This document shows positions 44,835-55,902 of a stretch of 64,000 nucleotides of DNA, piece after piece. Source of the DNA: Neoscytalidium dimidiatum. Its lineage: Eukaryota > Ascomycota > Dothideomycetes > Botryosphaeriales > Botryosphaeriaceae. Position numbers and translations under genes: made by a program. Positions within the stretch are counted from its first letter, which is position 1, and every line of letters begins with the position of its first letter. Location of the stretch: NCBI GenBank assembly GCA_037367355.1, contig CM074699.1, positions 2,976,001 through 3,040,000 on the forward strand. Direction: 5' to 3'. Below the pieces are notes generated by a model that did not search any database, was not told the origin of the DNA, and saw only the letters and a program-made list of their open reading frames with translations.

Positions 44835-47800
44835 TCAAGCCTTCGATCCACCCTCCCCACCATCACCGTCACCATCATCCCTCTTCGGCTTCTCCTTCGA
44901 CGCCAAGAACATAGCCTTGAAATCCGCATTGCTCTTCCCGCCCTCCGATGAGCCACCACCACCAGTCCCACCCATTTCCACATCCTTACTCGCACCCATT
45001 ACCGCTGGACCTGTCGCTCTCTTCACGCCCAGACCTCCCTTACCACCTCTCCTCGGAGCAGCCGACTGTCCCGGCCTGCTGATCCTCGGGGCAGGCTGCA
45101 TCAGCGCCGGTTTTGTCGACTTTGATTCTTCCTTCTTCTTTCCTCCGCCCGCGCCAAGACGATCCACCTTTTCCTCTGCGCCCATCTTCTTCATCTCCTC
45201 CGGCGTGCCGATGCGTATCTGCCTTCCAGGCGCGATCTCCTGGCCGTCGAGGGCGAGGCTGGCCTTGCCGACATCCGCCACATTGGCAAATTCGACGATG
45301 GCGCCCTGGTGCTCTGGCATGAGGATGATCTTCCTAAGAGTACCGTGCGGTTCGACGAGAGCTCGGATGCGTGCGTCGTTGACAGTATCCGGGATGTTCA
45401 TGAGCGCGATGGTGCGCTCGCGACGATTTGTGGCGCTGGACGGCACGCCGTTCGTATTTTTAGCATCTTCAGCAGGAGGGGAGCCGGCTTCAGGCGAGCC
45501 TGTAGGATTAGCGATGACGGTGGTCGCAAGACGCTTATTGTTCTTGGGCTCGGCGACCTGAGCACGGAGGATGCGTTCTTGGAATTGTTTGGCGTTCAGT
45601 TCCTCCGCACCCTTCTTTGCATTTTCCGGACTGTCGAACTCGACGAAAGCAACGCCCTTGCCTTGGCCATTGATATTCCTCGGTACGCGGAAGCTGACAA
45701 ATCCTTCAAGAGGGGATATAAAGTCCTGGACCTGCTGATCTGTTGCCTTCTTGTCGATGTTCCCAACGAACACTTCACGACCTTCGTAGATAGGTCCGTG
45801 ACGGTGGTCCTTGTGAGAGGGGTCCGAAAGAACAGCCCTTAATGTGAGATTCTTCCCCAACGGTTTGTTGTTAAGAGCTTTCGATGCTGCCTCGGCCTGC
45901 TGGGCATTGGCGAGAGTGACGTAGCAGAAGCGGCGGTGCGTGTTGTACTTCAATGAAGGAAATCGTACTGAGACAACCTCACCGTGTTCCTTGAAGAGAT
46001 TGCGGATGTACACTTCGTCGGCCTCCGGTGGGTAGTTGGTGACAAAAAGTGTACTGCCGGTACCTAAGGAGATCTGGACGTTTTCACCGTCAAGAGATTT
46101 TCCATCGCGTGACACAGCAAATTTTGCATCTTCCTGGGTCTCGAATTCGACAGTCGCCGTCTGGGTAGATCCACCATCATCGGGTACTAGGATGATGCTA
46201 TTGATCTTGCCGCAACCGTTGAAAAACTGTCGGACCTTGGTCTGTGGTGTAGAGGTTGAAATATTCCTGACGATAACGGTAGTGTGCTCTCTGTCGCGCT
46301 TAAACTGAGCTGCTGCTGCTGACGAGGGCTCAACGTCCATGGGTTCAGTGCTTGCTTCTTCCACTTGTTTGCTCTTTTTCGTCGCATTCTCCTCGGCTGT
46401 CGCTTCCGCGTCCCTCTTCCTTTTACCATTGGCGGAGGGGTCTTCGGAAACTGCAGGGACTTCAGCGGCACCAGCCATCTGCTGCTGGTAAGCTGCCGCG
46501 GCTTCAACCGCTTCTCTTTGGCGCCTACCCGCCACATCCTCGCGGGCTTTCTTCGCCTCGAAGATTGCGTAGCGATACTCATGAACGGACTCGTTCTGCT
46601 CACAATGATTGATGAACAGGTCAATCAACTGCTCTGGCCAGTCCATGGTCATGACTCTCTTCAAACCCTGACGCAGTATATTAGTAGCCTCGCGAGGTGT
46701 CTCAAGCTGTTGCCCGGCATTTTCCTTATCCCTTGTGGCCCACTTGGACCAAACAATCATTTCCCAAAGATAGTAGCGGAACCAGAAGTCATAGCTGTTT
46801 TCCTGGAAGGGAATAAGGGCTTTCCAACAATCACGGGCAGCCTGGATATTGCCGCTTTGGGTGATGAACTTGATGTTGATCCTCTCCAGGCGGTACTGCG
46901 GATCACCCTTGAACTGTTTTCCGTACCTCTTCTCTCCGATCTCTTTCACGTGTTCGAGGGCTGAGCGAATACCAACCTCGGCAATATCTATGTCGTCCTC
47001 AGAAGAACGAGCATCGAAAGCTTTCCGGCGGAGAAAGCCACACCAGGCAATGTAGACCTTCAGCAGCTCCTCGAGGCCGCCGACATCTAACAGACCAGTC
47101 TCAGTAGCACTGTGCTTCACGCTCTCCATCTCGTCGAAAGACCTGCCTTCTGCTTCGAGGGTGAGTAAGCGTTGCGACTCGTCGAAAGACCTGCCTTCTG
47201 CTTCGAGGGTGAGTAAGCGTTGCGACCAGAGCTCTCCAGACCAGGGGCAGTGGCGGGTGCCCCTCTCAAGCACAGGCAAAACCTCGACTCCAGAGTTGGG
47301 ATGCTCCATTAGCACCTGGACATAATCCTGCCAAATGGTGGCATCAATGGAGAAGCGAAGGGTGGCACGCTCGTACAAGGCATTGATGAGGTGGAAGCTG
47401 AAAACACCCTTGTTCTTCACCTCCCAGTCTAGATACTGTGAGTAAGCTTCCCACTCGGCGTCTTTATCTCCAGCTTTGACGGCCCTGTCAACCTTCAGCT
47501 CAAACTGCTCACGCAACGCAAACTGCTGCTTGGCCTGGCTTGCGCGCTTGTTCATATTAACCATCGTGTCCTCATACTCGGCGTTGAAATAGCGGGAAAT
47601 AAAGGTGGAGAACCTCTGGAATGTGGCGTCCCAGGTGGCGTGGGGCTTGAGAAGGCGCTCGGTGAAGGCGTCACGGAGGCGGTGGAGTTTCTGGGGGTCC
47701 GGACGGGCATCGTGATCTCTCAGCATGATCTCCATCCAGCGGTCCCACACCAGGTGGCTGTCGTTCATGTGCCATTGGGTGGCGGGCAGAGCCTGGTCCC

Positions 47801-49171
47801 AGACGTCCTTCATTGCCTGCCACGAGAAGACCTCCCGCCCAACAATCTTGTCCTCCTCAGTCCAATCCGCAGGCTCCACGTCGAAAGCAGCGGCCCACAG
47901 CCAGTACATGTAGTCTCCGTACAAGCGCCAAAGGGTGGAGCTGCTGGGCTCCTCTTGAACAGACTTCAGGCACAGCTCCATCAAGGTGAGGCGGTCGTCC
48001 GTAGAACGCGCCAGCATCTTCTCGTCGCTTATCCAGGAAGCCCAGCTCTCCTCGCCTATCGCAAATTTTGCCTGCATGGTCTGGCGCGCGCGGCGGAGGT
48101 CGGAAAGCAGCTCGTACGAGAACGGATCGCGGGAGACATCGGGAGCGTCGGGGGGGTTGATGTGGTCGCGCAGGCCTTTGGTGAGAAGCTCTACCAGGCG
48201 GATGTGCGAGGTGTAGTCGTACGAGTTTTCTTTGAGCTTCGCGATAAGGTCGTTGATTTCCTTGTTTTCGGCGGCGGAGAGCGAGCCTGCCTGCAGCACG
48301 CGCGGCTGCTCCTGCATGGTGATGTCCTTGGCAGAGTTGGAGGACATGGTGCGGCTGATGTTGTGGACGTTGTACCTGTGGCGGGGTTGTCGAGAGTTAG
48401 TGCGTGAGGGGGACAAAGCGCGTGGGGCAGGCTATGGACTTACCCAACGGACGGGTTGCGCTGGAAAACCTGAGGCGACCGCAGGCCTTGGTTGCTCTGG
48501 CGGGTTGCCTGCTGGTGATGCTGCATGGAGGCAAGGTCTGCGCGGGTCAGCTCGTCTCCGCGTCGAGGCAGGCGGGGGCGCGGGCGCGCGCTCCGTGAGC
48601 TCTCTCTCAACTCACCTGCTAGCGTGTCCATGCTCGGAGTCGAGCCGTGACGATGCATGGGCGGCTGATGGGGACGCGCGTGGGCGGGCGGGGTGCGAGC
48701 CTCAGGCATGTGCTGCATGGGACTCCTGATGTCGCCCGTGGGCGTGCTCGTCGCGCTCAGCATGCTCCGCCCATTCTGCGCCGGAGGGGGCCCTGGCGAC
48801 GGCGCGTGCTGCACGTGGCCATACTGTACGTACGAGTGCGACGGGCTCGGGGTGGGTATGGAGGGCAGCTGGATCTGCTGGGGCGGCGGCTGGTGGTGGT
48901 GGTGCTGTTGCTGCTGCGAGTGCTGCTGCAGCTGGTGGTGATGGGCGAGCTGCTGGGGCTGCGGCGGCGGCTGGTGATGCTGCTGGGGCGGGAACTGAGG
49001 CGGCGGCGAGTACTGCTGGACCTGGCTGAGGCCAGACGACTTCCGCGATTTCGCAGGACGGCCAGGGCGTTGGAGGGGCGACTGCGAGGGCTGAGGGCTG
49101 CGCAGCGGCGGCGTCTGGGATTCCTCTTTCGTCGGCGAGTCCTGAGGACTGAGGAGATTTGCGATGTTCAT
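44835..49171 (-). CDS. Prp24/SART3-like U6 snRNP assembly factor
   Basis: Exons are 48616-49171, 48444-48537 and 44835-48375, giving about 1,396 residues. The introns (78 nt with GTGAGT, and 68 nt with GTAAGT) join in frame. The N-terminal about 215 residues are Pro/Gln/His-rich. HAT repeats follow (about 290-820), then four RRMs near 915, 990, 1085 and 1205 (TVIVRNIS, TLFVTNYP, EVFVGNID, TIALMNIP). The tail SNADFKAMFLASK matches the Lsm-interaction motif of Prp24/SART3. Such proteins anneal U4 and U6 snRNAs and recycle the U4/U6 particle in the nucleus. A perfect 48-bp tandem duplication at 47130-47225 repeats 16 residues in the HAT region. If the upstream exons are a leader only, translation would start at the Met at 48347. 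It is divergent from the uL22m gene. Confidence 0.88.
47130..47225 (-). repeat. Perfect in-frame 48-bp tandem duplication
   Basis: Two identical 48-bp copies (47130-47177 and 47178-47225) encode the 16 residues SQRLLTLEAEGRSFDE twice. No base differs between them, so the duplication is recent or under conversion, or it is an assembly artefact. Confidence 0.9.
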
Positions 49172-49730
49172 GGCGGGCAGGGACGGGGCGGGGTGCAATG
49201 CTCAGGTCCGGGAGGGGTGCGACATCGCCAGCTCGCGGGTGCTGGGACGGATTGGATAGGGTTGAGAGGCTTGGGGTGGAGTTGGGACGATGCCTGGGTT
49301 CAGACTGGAGCACTGGCAGCCGAGTGTCGTCAATTGTGGAATCAGCCAGCGCCCGAGAGTCGCGCTAGCTAGCTTCACTGCCACCTGGGCCCACAGCTGC
49401 TGGGTGCTGCAGGACACAAGGGAAAAAAAAATGGTCGTCGTTCGCGCGTGCGGCGGGCAGGATGGTGACGGCTCGGTCGCAGGCGCAGGCGCAGGCGTCA
49501 GGGCCGAGCTTGCAGTCGCGTGGTTCCTGGGACTGGCAAAGGTAAGGCGCTCCAGCTCAGCTCCAGCAGCCCGGTCGTCTCGCATCATACTACGTACTGT
49601 ACATGGCAGCCTAAGGCCGGCATTTGCGCATTAGCACCGCCTACGGAACCGCTCCGACGACGCCTCGCCAAAATTCAGCGCCATCCTGCCGACGGCCCGC
49701 CCGACTCCTCGCAGCCGCAACACCACCGCC
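49172..49730. promoter_or_regulatory. Divergent promoter between Prp24-like and uL22m genes
   Basis: This stretch of about 560 bp separates two divergent start codons. Leader introns are possible on either side. I see no recognised factor site. Confidence 0.45.
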
Positions 49731-50958
49731 ATGAACGTGACGATACCCGCGAGACGGCTGGCCCGGCCAGGTAAGGCATCATCCCATTCCGCAGTGCTCA
49801 ACCCTTGCTCTACAGCTTCGTCTGCCTGTCAATTGCACCGCTATGATTCGCTGTCAAGCTCGTCGCGCCCGTGCTGCGGCAACCTCAATCCATACCAGCA
49901 GCACCATCTTTACGCATCGCTCCCTCATCCCCGGCTAATGTCCTCCCAGCCGTCTCCCTCCCGCTCGTCCCGCACCGCACCTTCATCTCCGACCTGTTTA
50001 ACTCGTTCCGCAAGCGCGACAAGAGCGTGAAGCCCTCCGCCGAGACCCCCAAGCCCACGTCCAAGAACCCGCTCCTCGAGCAATACATGCGCAACAAGCC
50101 CGAATCTCCCGCCCAAAGGCGGCCCGAAATCAAGCGGGGCTCCCTGTCCTCGGGCTCCATCTTCGAAGATGAGTCCACGCGGCCCGCGGACGAGCATGAA
50201 ATCAAACCCGAAGACCTCGCAAAGGTCGGCGCCGACCCGCTCTTTCCCGACCGCGACCCGCGGGCGATGGCGATGGCGCTGGACCCGGACCCGCGGGCCA
50301 CGCTGCGGTGGCAGCGCAAGATGGTGATCCGCGAGACGCAGCGGCGCGGGCGCGTCAGCCGAACCATCCAGCTCAAGCGCACCGAGCGCGAGGATCTGGT
50401 CAAGTCGCCCATGATCAAGACCAGCGTCAAGAAGCTGGTCAAGCTGGCCCACCAGATCCAGGGCAAGCCCATCGAGGAGGCTATCCTGCAGATGCGCTTC
50501 AGCAAGAAGAAGGCCGCCAAGGAGGTTCTTAAGCATCTCGAGTACGCCCGTGACCACGCCATTGTGTCGAGGGGTATGGGTTTGGGTGAGGCGGAGGGAA
50601 CCAAGGGCGAGCCTGTCGAGATCGAGTTGAAGGATGGGAGGAGGAAGGTTGTAGATGATCGCACGGGCATATATGTTGATCAGTCGTGGGTTGGTAGGGG
50701 CCCGTATGGGAGGGCGTACGATATCCGGGCAAGAGGAAGGGTGAACATTCTCAGGTTGCCCATGACCAGTGAGTTACTCGGAACTCTCCTTGTGCAGCGG
50801 ATACTGACGTGAATATAGGCATTTCGGTCGTTCTGAAGGAGGAGGCAACGAGGATAAGGCAATCAGAGGACATGCAGAAGAAGCGCGCCAACCGCAAGCT
50901 CTGGACGCAATTGCCAGACAGACCCATTCAGCAGCAGCGGCAACATTTACTGTGGTAG
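49731..50958 (+). CDS. Mitochondrial large ribosomal subunit protein uL22m
   Basis: Exons are 49731-49770, 49899-50768 and 50819-50958, giving 349 residues. The first exon (MNVTIPARRLARP) is an Arg-rich, acid-free start typical of a mitochondrial targeting sequence. I chose it because the long second frame has no ATG at its start. The CCAG acceptor at 49898 (or CAG 3 nt later) keeps the frame. The uL22 domain lies near residues 170-345: SPMIKTSVKKLVKLAHQI, IEEAILQMRFSKKKAAKEV, YVDQSWVGRGPYGRAYDIR, RGRVNILRLP. The last intron (50769-50818, GTGAGT to ATATAG) joins MTS to ISVVLKEE. It should sit at the mitochondrial ribosome exit tunnel. Confidence 0.88.
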
Positions 50959-51324
50959 ACATACCTAACGGGAAGACGGAATTGATGTCGCGTATGTGGT
51001 TGTGATTGGTATCATTATGCATGTGTACAATATTCCGAGAATTGAACGGGAACTAAATGAAAAAGGTCAACACCGCCATCGATCTTCTTATTCTTCAGAT
51101 GTAAGGAGAAACTTTTCCTGCTTAAAACGCGTCATGTCTCTACACGTCCCAGATGTAGCAAATGTCCTGTACAGTAAAATAATATCCCCTCCCAAACGCC
51201 AGCGCTATGCAAGAACTACCACGGCATACCCAGCCATTCACACTCGCCTAGCCTTTTCTCCTCGTCCAGCCACCCTGTATCAGCACAATAGAGGAAAGAA
51301 GCGGGTAGAAAAGGAAACTGTTCG
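50959..51324. other. Intergenic region between convergent 3' ends
   Basis: This lies between the uL22m and Utp15 stop codons, on opposite strands. I see only untranslated sequence. Confidence 0.5.
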
Positions 51325-53001
51325 CTAGGCCTGGCCCGTTCCCGCTGTCAACATATCAATCATTCCTTGCGTACTCCATGCCTGCTGGCTAATCTCGGCG
51401 TTTCTCCTGACCTTCTCATGAAGTTGGTCGACCAGAGCATCGATCTCCGCGCTCTGGCCCATCTCTTCTGAGTAGAGGTCTAGCAGCGTGAAAGCTACAT
51501 CGGTAGTGAGAACAACATGGCGAGGGTCACCGATGGTTTTATTGAGCCATTTAAGGACGGGTTGAAGTGTGATCTCATCCCGACCGTTCAAGGCCGTGCG
51601 CAGTGCAGAGCGGTGGCGTAGAGCTGTGAGGAGAGTAAGGGCATCTTGCTTGGAGTAGGGCTGTTACAGTTATCAGTACATCTGCTCGATGCGAAGGTCA
51701 GGTCACCGGTCAAAACTCACCTGAGCCTCAAGGACCAAATCCAGCGCCTTCTCGTACTGGCCCTTCCTCAACGCTGTTTCCCACTTGCTCATATTCTTGA
51801 TCTTTCCGCGATCGTTGCCGTCGATAATGATATCCGCACCTTCACCAGTGAAATCCCTTCCACGCAGTCTCTTCTCCCAGCCCTTTCCTCTCTTCTTCTT
51901 CTTATCGTATTCTTCGATCTTTCCTTCCATCAGAGCCTTCATTTCCTTTGCCCTCTCCCGCGCTGCTACTTTCTGTTGTCCAGAGAGCCTGGTCTTCAGC
52001 GAAAGGAGACCATTTTCCATACCAACAGCCAGGTGCTTGTCCTCTCGCTCAGTTCCCGACGCAATAACCGCAAGCGACAAGACCGGCGAGGAGTACTTGA
52101 AGCCCGCGACGACGTTCCAGCCAGTAGTCTCGAAAACCTTGACGTGTCCATCCAACCCACCACTCAGCACGCGCTCTCCATTATTCGCCAGCGCTAAACT
52201 CGTCACCGTTTTCTGGTGATTGCGCAGCAGCTGCAGCGGGCGACCAGCGACAAGATCCAGCACGGAAATCGTGTTTTCGGCCGATGCCAAAAGCGTCGTG
52301 CCAGAGGGGAGGGGAAGAACACTCTCGACCGCAGCGGCATGCTTGAACGTCATGACCGCCTTCCCTCTGATCCTCGGATCCCACAAGCGCACAGTCTGGT
52401 CGTAGCTGCCAGAGAACAACAACCGGTCCGCCTGCCCAGGCATGAACCCACCGCACCTCACGTAGTCCTGGTGTCCCACAAAGGTCTGGGTGCTCGCATC
52501 GGACGGCAGGTCCCACAGGCGCACTGTGGTATCGTCGGAAGCGCTCATGAGCGTGGTTAGCTCGGCGGGGCTCCATTTAGTGACGTGGACGGGCTGCTTG
52601 TGCTCCTTCCAGGTCTTGAGGATGGCGCGCGAGTTGATGTCGAAGGCCTGGATGGCGCCCGTGTCGCCGCCGGCTAGGAGCACGCGGCCGTCACGCCGGA
52701 TGTCGCCGCTGTGCGCGCGGTCCTCGACGCCGAACCGCGTGATGGTCTTGACGACCTTGCGCGTCCGGCTGCTGAACACCTGCACACGCCCGCCCGACGT
52801 GACGGCGAAGGTCTCCGGGCTGCTGAGCTGCGTGGACGACGCGACGAACGGCGGCGCGGAGATGTGCGTGACGGGCGATGAGTGCGGCGACGGCAGCTGC
52901 AGCTGCGAAGAAAACGTCTTCCAGTATCTTTGCTCTGGGGTCAGCGCGGACGGCGCCGCGGGCTGCTTGACGGGCTGCAGCGGCTGGACTTCTGTCGCCA
53001 T
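51325..53001 (-). CDS. utp15: U3 snoRNP component Utp15 (WD40)
   Basis: Exons are 51721-53001 and 51325-51660, giving 538 residues. The 60-nt intron (51661-51720, GTGAGT to AACAG) joins EAQ to PYSKQDALTLL in phase 0. The start at 53001 (MATEVQPLQP) is the first Met before the conserved YWKTFSSQLQL. WD40 repeats run from about residue 35 to 330 (SASDDTTVRLWDL, FSGSYDQTVRLWDP, LSGGLDGHVKVFE). The C-terminal Utp15 domain follows (LRKGQYEKALDLVLE, then LQPVLKWLNKTIGDPRHVVL). The family acts in the t-UTP/UtpA complex for rRNA transcription and 18S pre-rRNA processing in the nucleolus. Length is normal. Confidence 0.93.
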
Positions 53002-53302
53002 TGTGGGTGGTGGGAGAGAGCGGAGTGTGGATCTGTGGTGGTGGAGGTCGAGGATTTGCGCGAGGCGGGAGATATTTTTCTTTGAGAGCAATGACGGCGA
53101 TCCCTGCATCTCTTGGCGGCGGAGCGGACGCGGAACCCAGTGCGCGTCAGGGCCCTGGCTCGTCTGTCCCCCAGATGCACTACCGTTCCTCTTCAACCTT
53201 CTCTTAACCTCGCATATAGCTTATCCGCCCCGCTGCGCTCGCTTTAACCCCTAGCACCGTCGAATCGTAATCGCCGCCCCGTCATATATACCATCCGCAA
53301 CC
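53002..53302. promoter_or_regulatory. Divergent promoter between Utp15 and TMEM234-like genes
   Basis: About 300 bp between the divergent start codons presumably serve both genes. I see no clear known site. Confidence 0.45.
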
Positions 53303-53878
53303 ATGGACCCTGGCGATCCTGCAGCGCATGCCGACGAACCGCAACCTTCCGTCTTCCGCTGGGTCCTCGGCTTCCTGCTGGTTGGAGCAGCTTGGGGAAT
53401 GACAACACCCTTCATGCGGCGCGCCGCCGTAAACTACACTCCTCCAGCACGGCCATACTTGACAGATCCGAACGTATCATGGGTGAAGCGAAAATTATGG
53501 GGCGCTATATTCGCTGTGATAGATCTCCTCCGGCGGCCAGCCTACGCAGTCCCGTTACTGATCAATGTGACGGGGAGCGTATGGTTCTTTTTGCTACTTG
53601 GATCGGCCGGTATGTGAAATATCTGACCGGCTAAAAGCTGCACGGTAGTTCTAACTTCCGAGTTACAGAGCTTAGTCTTATGGTTCCCATAACGAATTCT
53701 TGTGCATTTCTATTTACCGTTTTGGGAGAGTGGTTGGCAGAGCGAAAAGTCATAGAAAAGGGTACGTGCTTCACCTTCATACCATTCGTGAACTACACTC
53801 ATGATTTGCATAGAGACTTGGTTTGGTATGGCATTGGTCCTTGGAGGGATTGCATTATGTGTTGCCGCGAAGAGATAG
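53303..53878 (+). CDS. TMEM234-like membrane protein
   Basis: Exons are 53303-53609, 53669-53761 and 53814-53878, giving 154 residues. The introns of 59 and 52 nt start with GTATGT and GTACGT, and both end in AG. Four hydrophobic segments are visible: VLGFLLVGAAWGMTTP, AVPLLINVTGSVWFFLLL, MVPITNSCAFLFTVLGEWL and the last exon's MALVLGGIALCVAAK. The order and the motifs AWGMTTPFMRR, LSLMVPITNS and LFTVLGEW fit TMEM234, a small drug/metabolite-transporter-like family with unknown substrate. It is divergent from Utp15. Confidence 0.82.
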
Positions 53879-53980
53879 ACCAGAGATAGACCAGCATTTG
53901 GAGCCCTTTACTCACGTTATCTACATCGCATGTTTGCATTTGCATATGGTATCAACAATACAAACCATCTGATTGTACAC

Positions 53981-55302
53981 TTATTTCTTTTCCTCGCTCT
54001 CCTGTAGAGCAATCATCTGCTGTACTTCTTGATCGCTCATCCACTTCCTCACGCTCTCCATGACTTCCTCCAGATTATCTCCTCCTTCTATCACATCGTC
54101 CAATCCGTGTATAGTCAAGCCACTGCGGTGGTCCGTAACACGTTGCTGGCCCCAATTGTACGTTCGAATCTTGTGCTCGCGCCCCATCTTCGCGACCCCG
54201 ATTACGCTCCTGCGCAGATTCAACGCCTCCTCTTCTCTAGCTTCTCGCCTCAGCTGTGCAATCCTGGATCGTAGCACCTGCCAGGCCTTCTCCCTATTTG
54301 CTCGCTGCGACCTCGAATCTTGGATAGCTGCTACTGTCCCGGTAGGAATGTGCGTCAACCGCACCGCAGACTCGGTTTTGTTGACATGCTGCCCACCAGC
54401 ACCACTTGCTCTCATGATATCCGTCCGCACCTCCTTCGGATCAATGTAGTAATCGCTATTCGGATCATCGAAGTTCTCGGTGGCAGCCGTGCCCTCCTGG
54501 AGACTGGGCAGCACCAGCACGCTCGCCGAGCTCGTATGCGTCCTCCCTTTGCTCTCTGTTGCCGGAACGCGCTGGACGCGGTGCACGCCAGCCTCACAAC
54601 GAAACCGGCCGTAGGCGCCCTCGTCCTCGATTTCTAGGATAGCTTCTTGTAGCGGTGCGTCCGAGCCGCGTGGATCGCCGCCGCCCTCGGCATCTTCGTA
54701 TTTGACGAGGTGTGTACGTAGTCCGTTGCGCGAGCAGTATGCCTGGTACATGCGTAGCAAGTCTGCTGCAAAGAGGGCAGCCTCGGACCCACCTGCGCCA
54801 GGCCGGATTTCAAGCATGCATGGCAGGTGTTCGAAAGGATGTCTGGGGACGAGGCTCGTAGTGAGGGTTTGCGAAGCGACATCTAGCTGGGCAGCGGTAT
54901 CAGGGAGGTCTTCGGCGGCGAGATCGCGGAGCTCTTTGTCGGCGGTGGTGTCATTGACGAGGCTGCGGAGCTCGGCGAGAGACTGGAAGTCGCTGTTAGA
55001 GGAAATCGGCGGCAGCCATTGAGGATGCAAACCTCGTTCGCTTTTTCCCATTCTTTCAGCGCAGTGGCGATGGGTGCCGTCTCGCCGACTTTCTTCGCGG
55101 TCCGGGTATCAAAGCTGTCGACCAACTTCTGTGATAGCTGTGCATGCTCTGCGGCGATAGCACGGGCACGCTTCAATACGGCGGGCGAAATAGAATTCGG
55201 AGAGGCATTGGTAGTCTGGCGGCGCACCAATGTGACAGCCTTAGTGGTGAACGAAGAGCGGAGCAGGCATCGGCGGCAGACCCAACCGGCGGCAGCATTC
55301 AT
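53981..55302 (-). CDS. mrf1: Mitochondrial peptide chain release factor 1
   Basis: Exons are 55033-55302 and 53981-54982, giving 423 residues. The 50-nt intron (54983-55032, GTTTGC to TTCCAG) joins KANE to SLAELRS in phase 0. The N-terminus (GWVCRRCLLRSSFTTKAVTLVRRQ) is Arg/Ser-rich without acids, as in mitochondrial targeting. The protein carries the class I release factor GGQ motif at residues 286-288 (SGAGGQHVNK), which triggers hydrolysis of peptidyl-tRNA. The PxT-type codon-recognition element is PAT at about 230-232. The end has the REHKIRTYNWGQQRVTDHR signature. It should terminate mitochondrial translation at UAA/UAG. It is divergent from the gamma-glutamyltranspeptidase-like gene. 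Confidence 0.93.
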
Positions 55303-55902
55303 GGCGAGGTACGGTGTTGGGATAGACGTTCTAGCTGATGGTCATACTCATGCGCCTCGGACGCGTCGGCCGTCTCGCACGCGTCGGCCCGTAATTTTTT
55401 TCGGTTGGATTTCCCGCTCGGCCTTGGCAGGCACTTGTTCGTCTCTACCCCGCCGCCGGCCAGTGCAGCAATCAGCTTCAGCCAGACTTCTCTCTATCAC
55501 CTGCCAGATTGGATTCTAGGTTTGTCCACTCATCCTCAAGGTCGATGTCGGCCGTCCAGCACGATGCCGAGGGCCAAAGCCGGTAGAGCGGGCCGCAAGC
55601 TTGGTCTATAACGTAATGACGTGCTCCCCGCACCTCGCTGCTGAACCCGGAGATATCGACCTTGCCATAGGTGGGATGTCATTGCCATGCCAATGCCCCT
55701 CCTACACGCCTCATGACTAACTAAACGGCAAACATATCCGTGTTTCGTCGCTTTCCTTTCCTCCGACTTCGCTTCAGTTATTCCCTGCTGTATCTTACCA
55801 ATTCAGAATTCATTATTTAACTTCCAATCCGCACTTCGCCAAGGATCATAGGCTATCTGAACAACCCCACGCTTTATTTCCTCGCCGAATTCACATTTCA
55901 GC
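55303..55902. promoter_or_regulatory. Divergent promoter between release factor and gamma-glutamyltranspeptidase-like genes
   Basis: This 600-bp divergent intergenic region contains only short chance frames. Confidence 0.45.

Noticed and set aside
44743..46964. Several plus-strand frames of 170-270 codons
   Set aside because: They are antisense shadows of the Prp24-like coding sequence, whose RRM and HAT motifs are clear on the minus strand.
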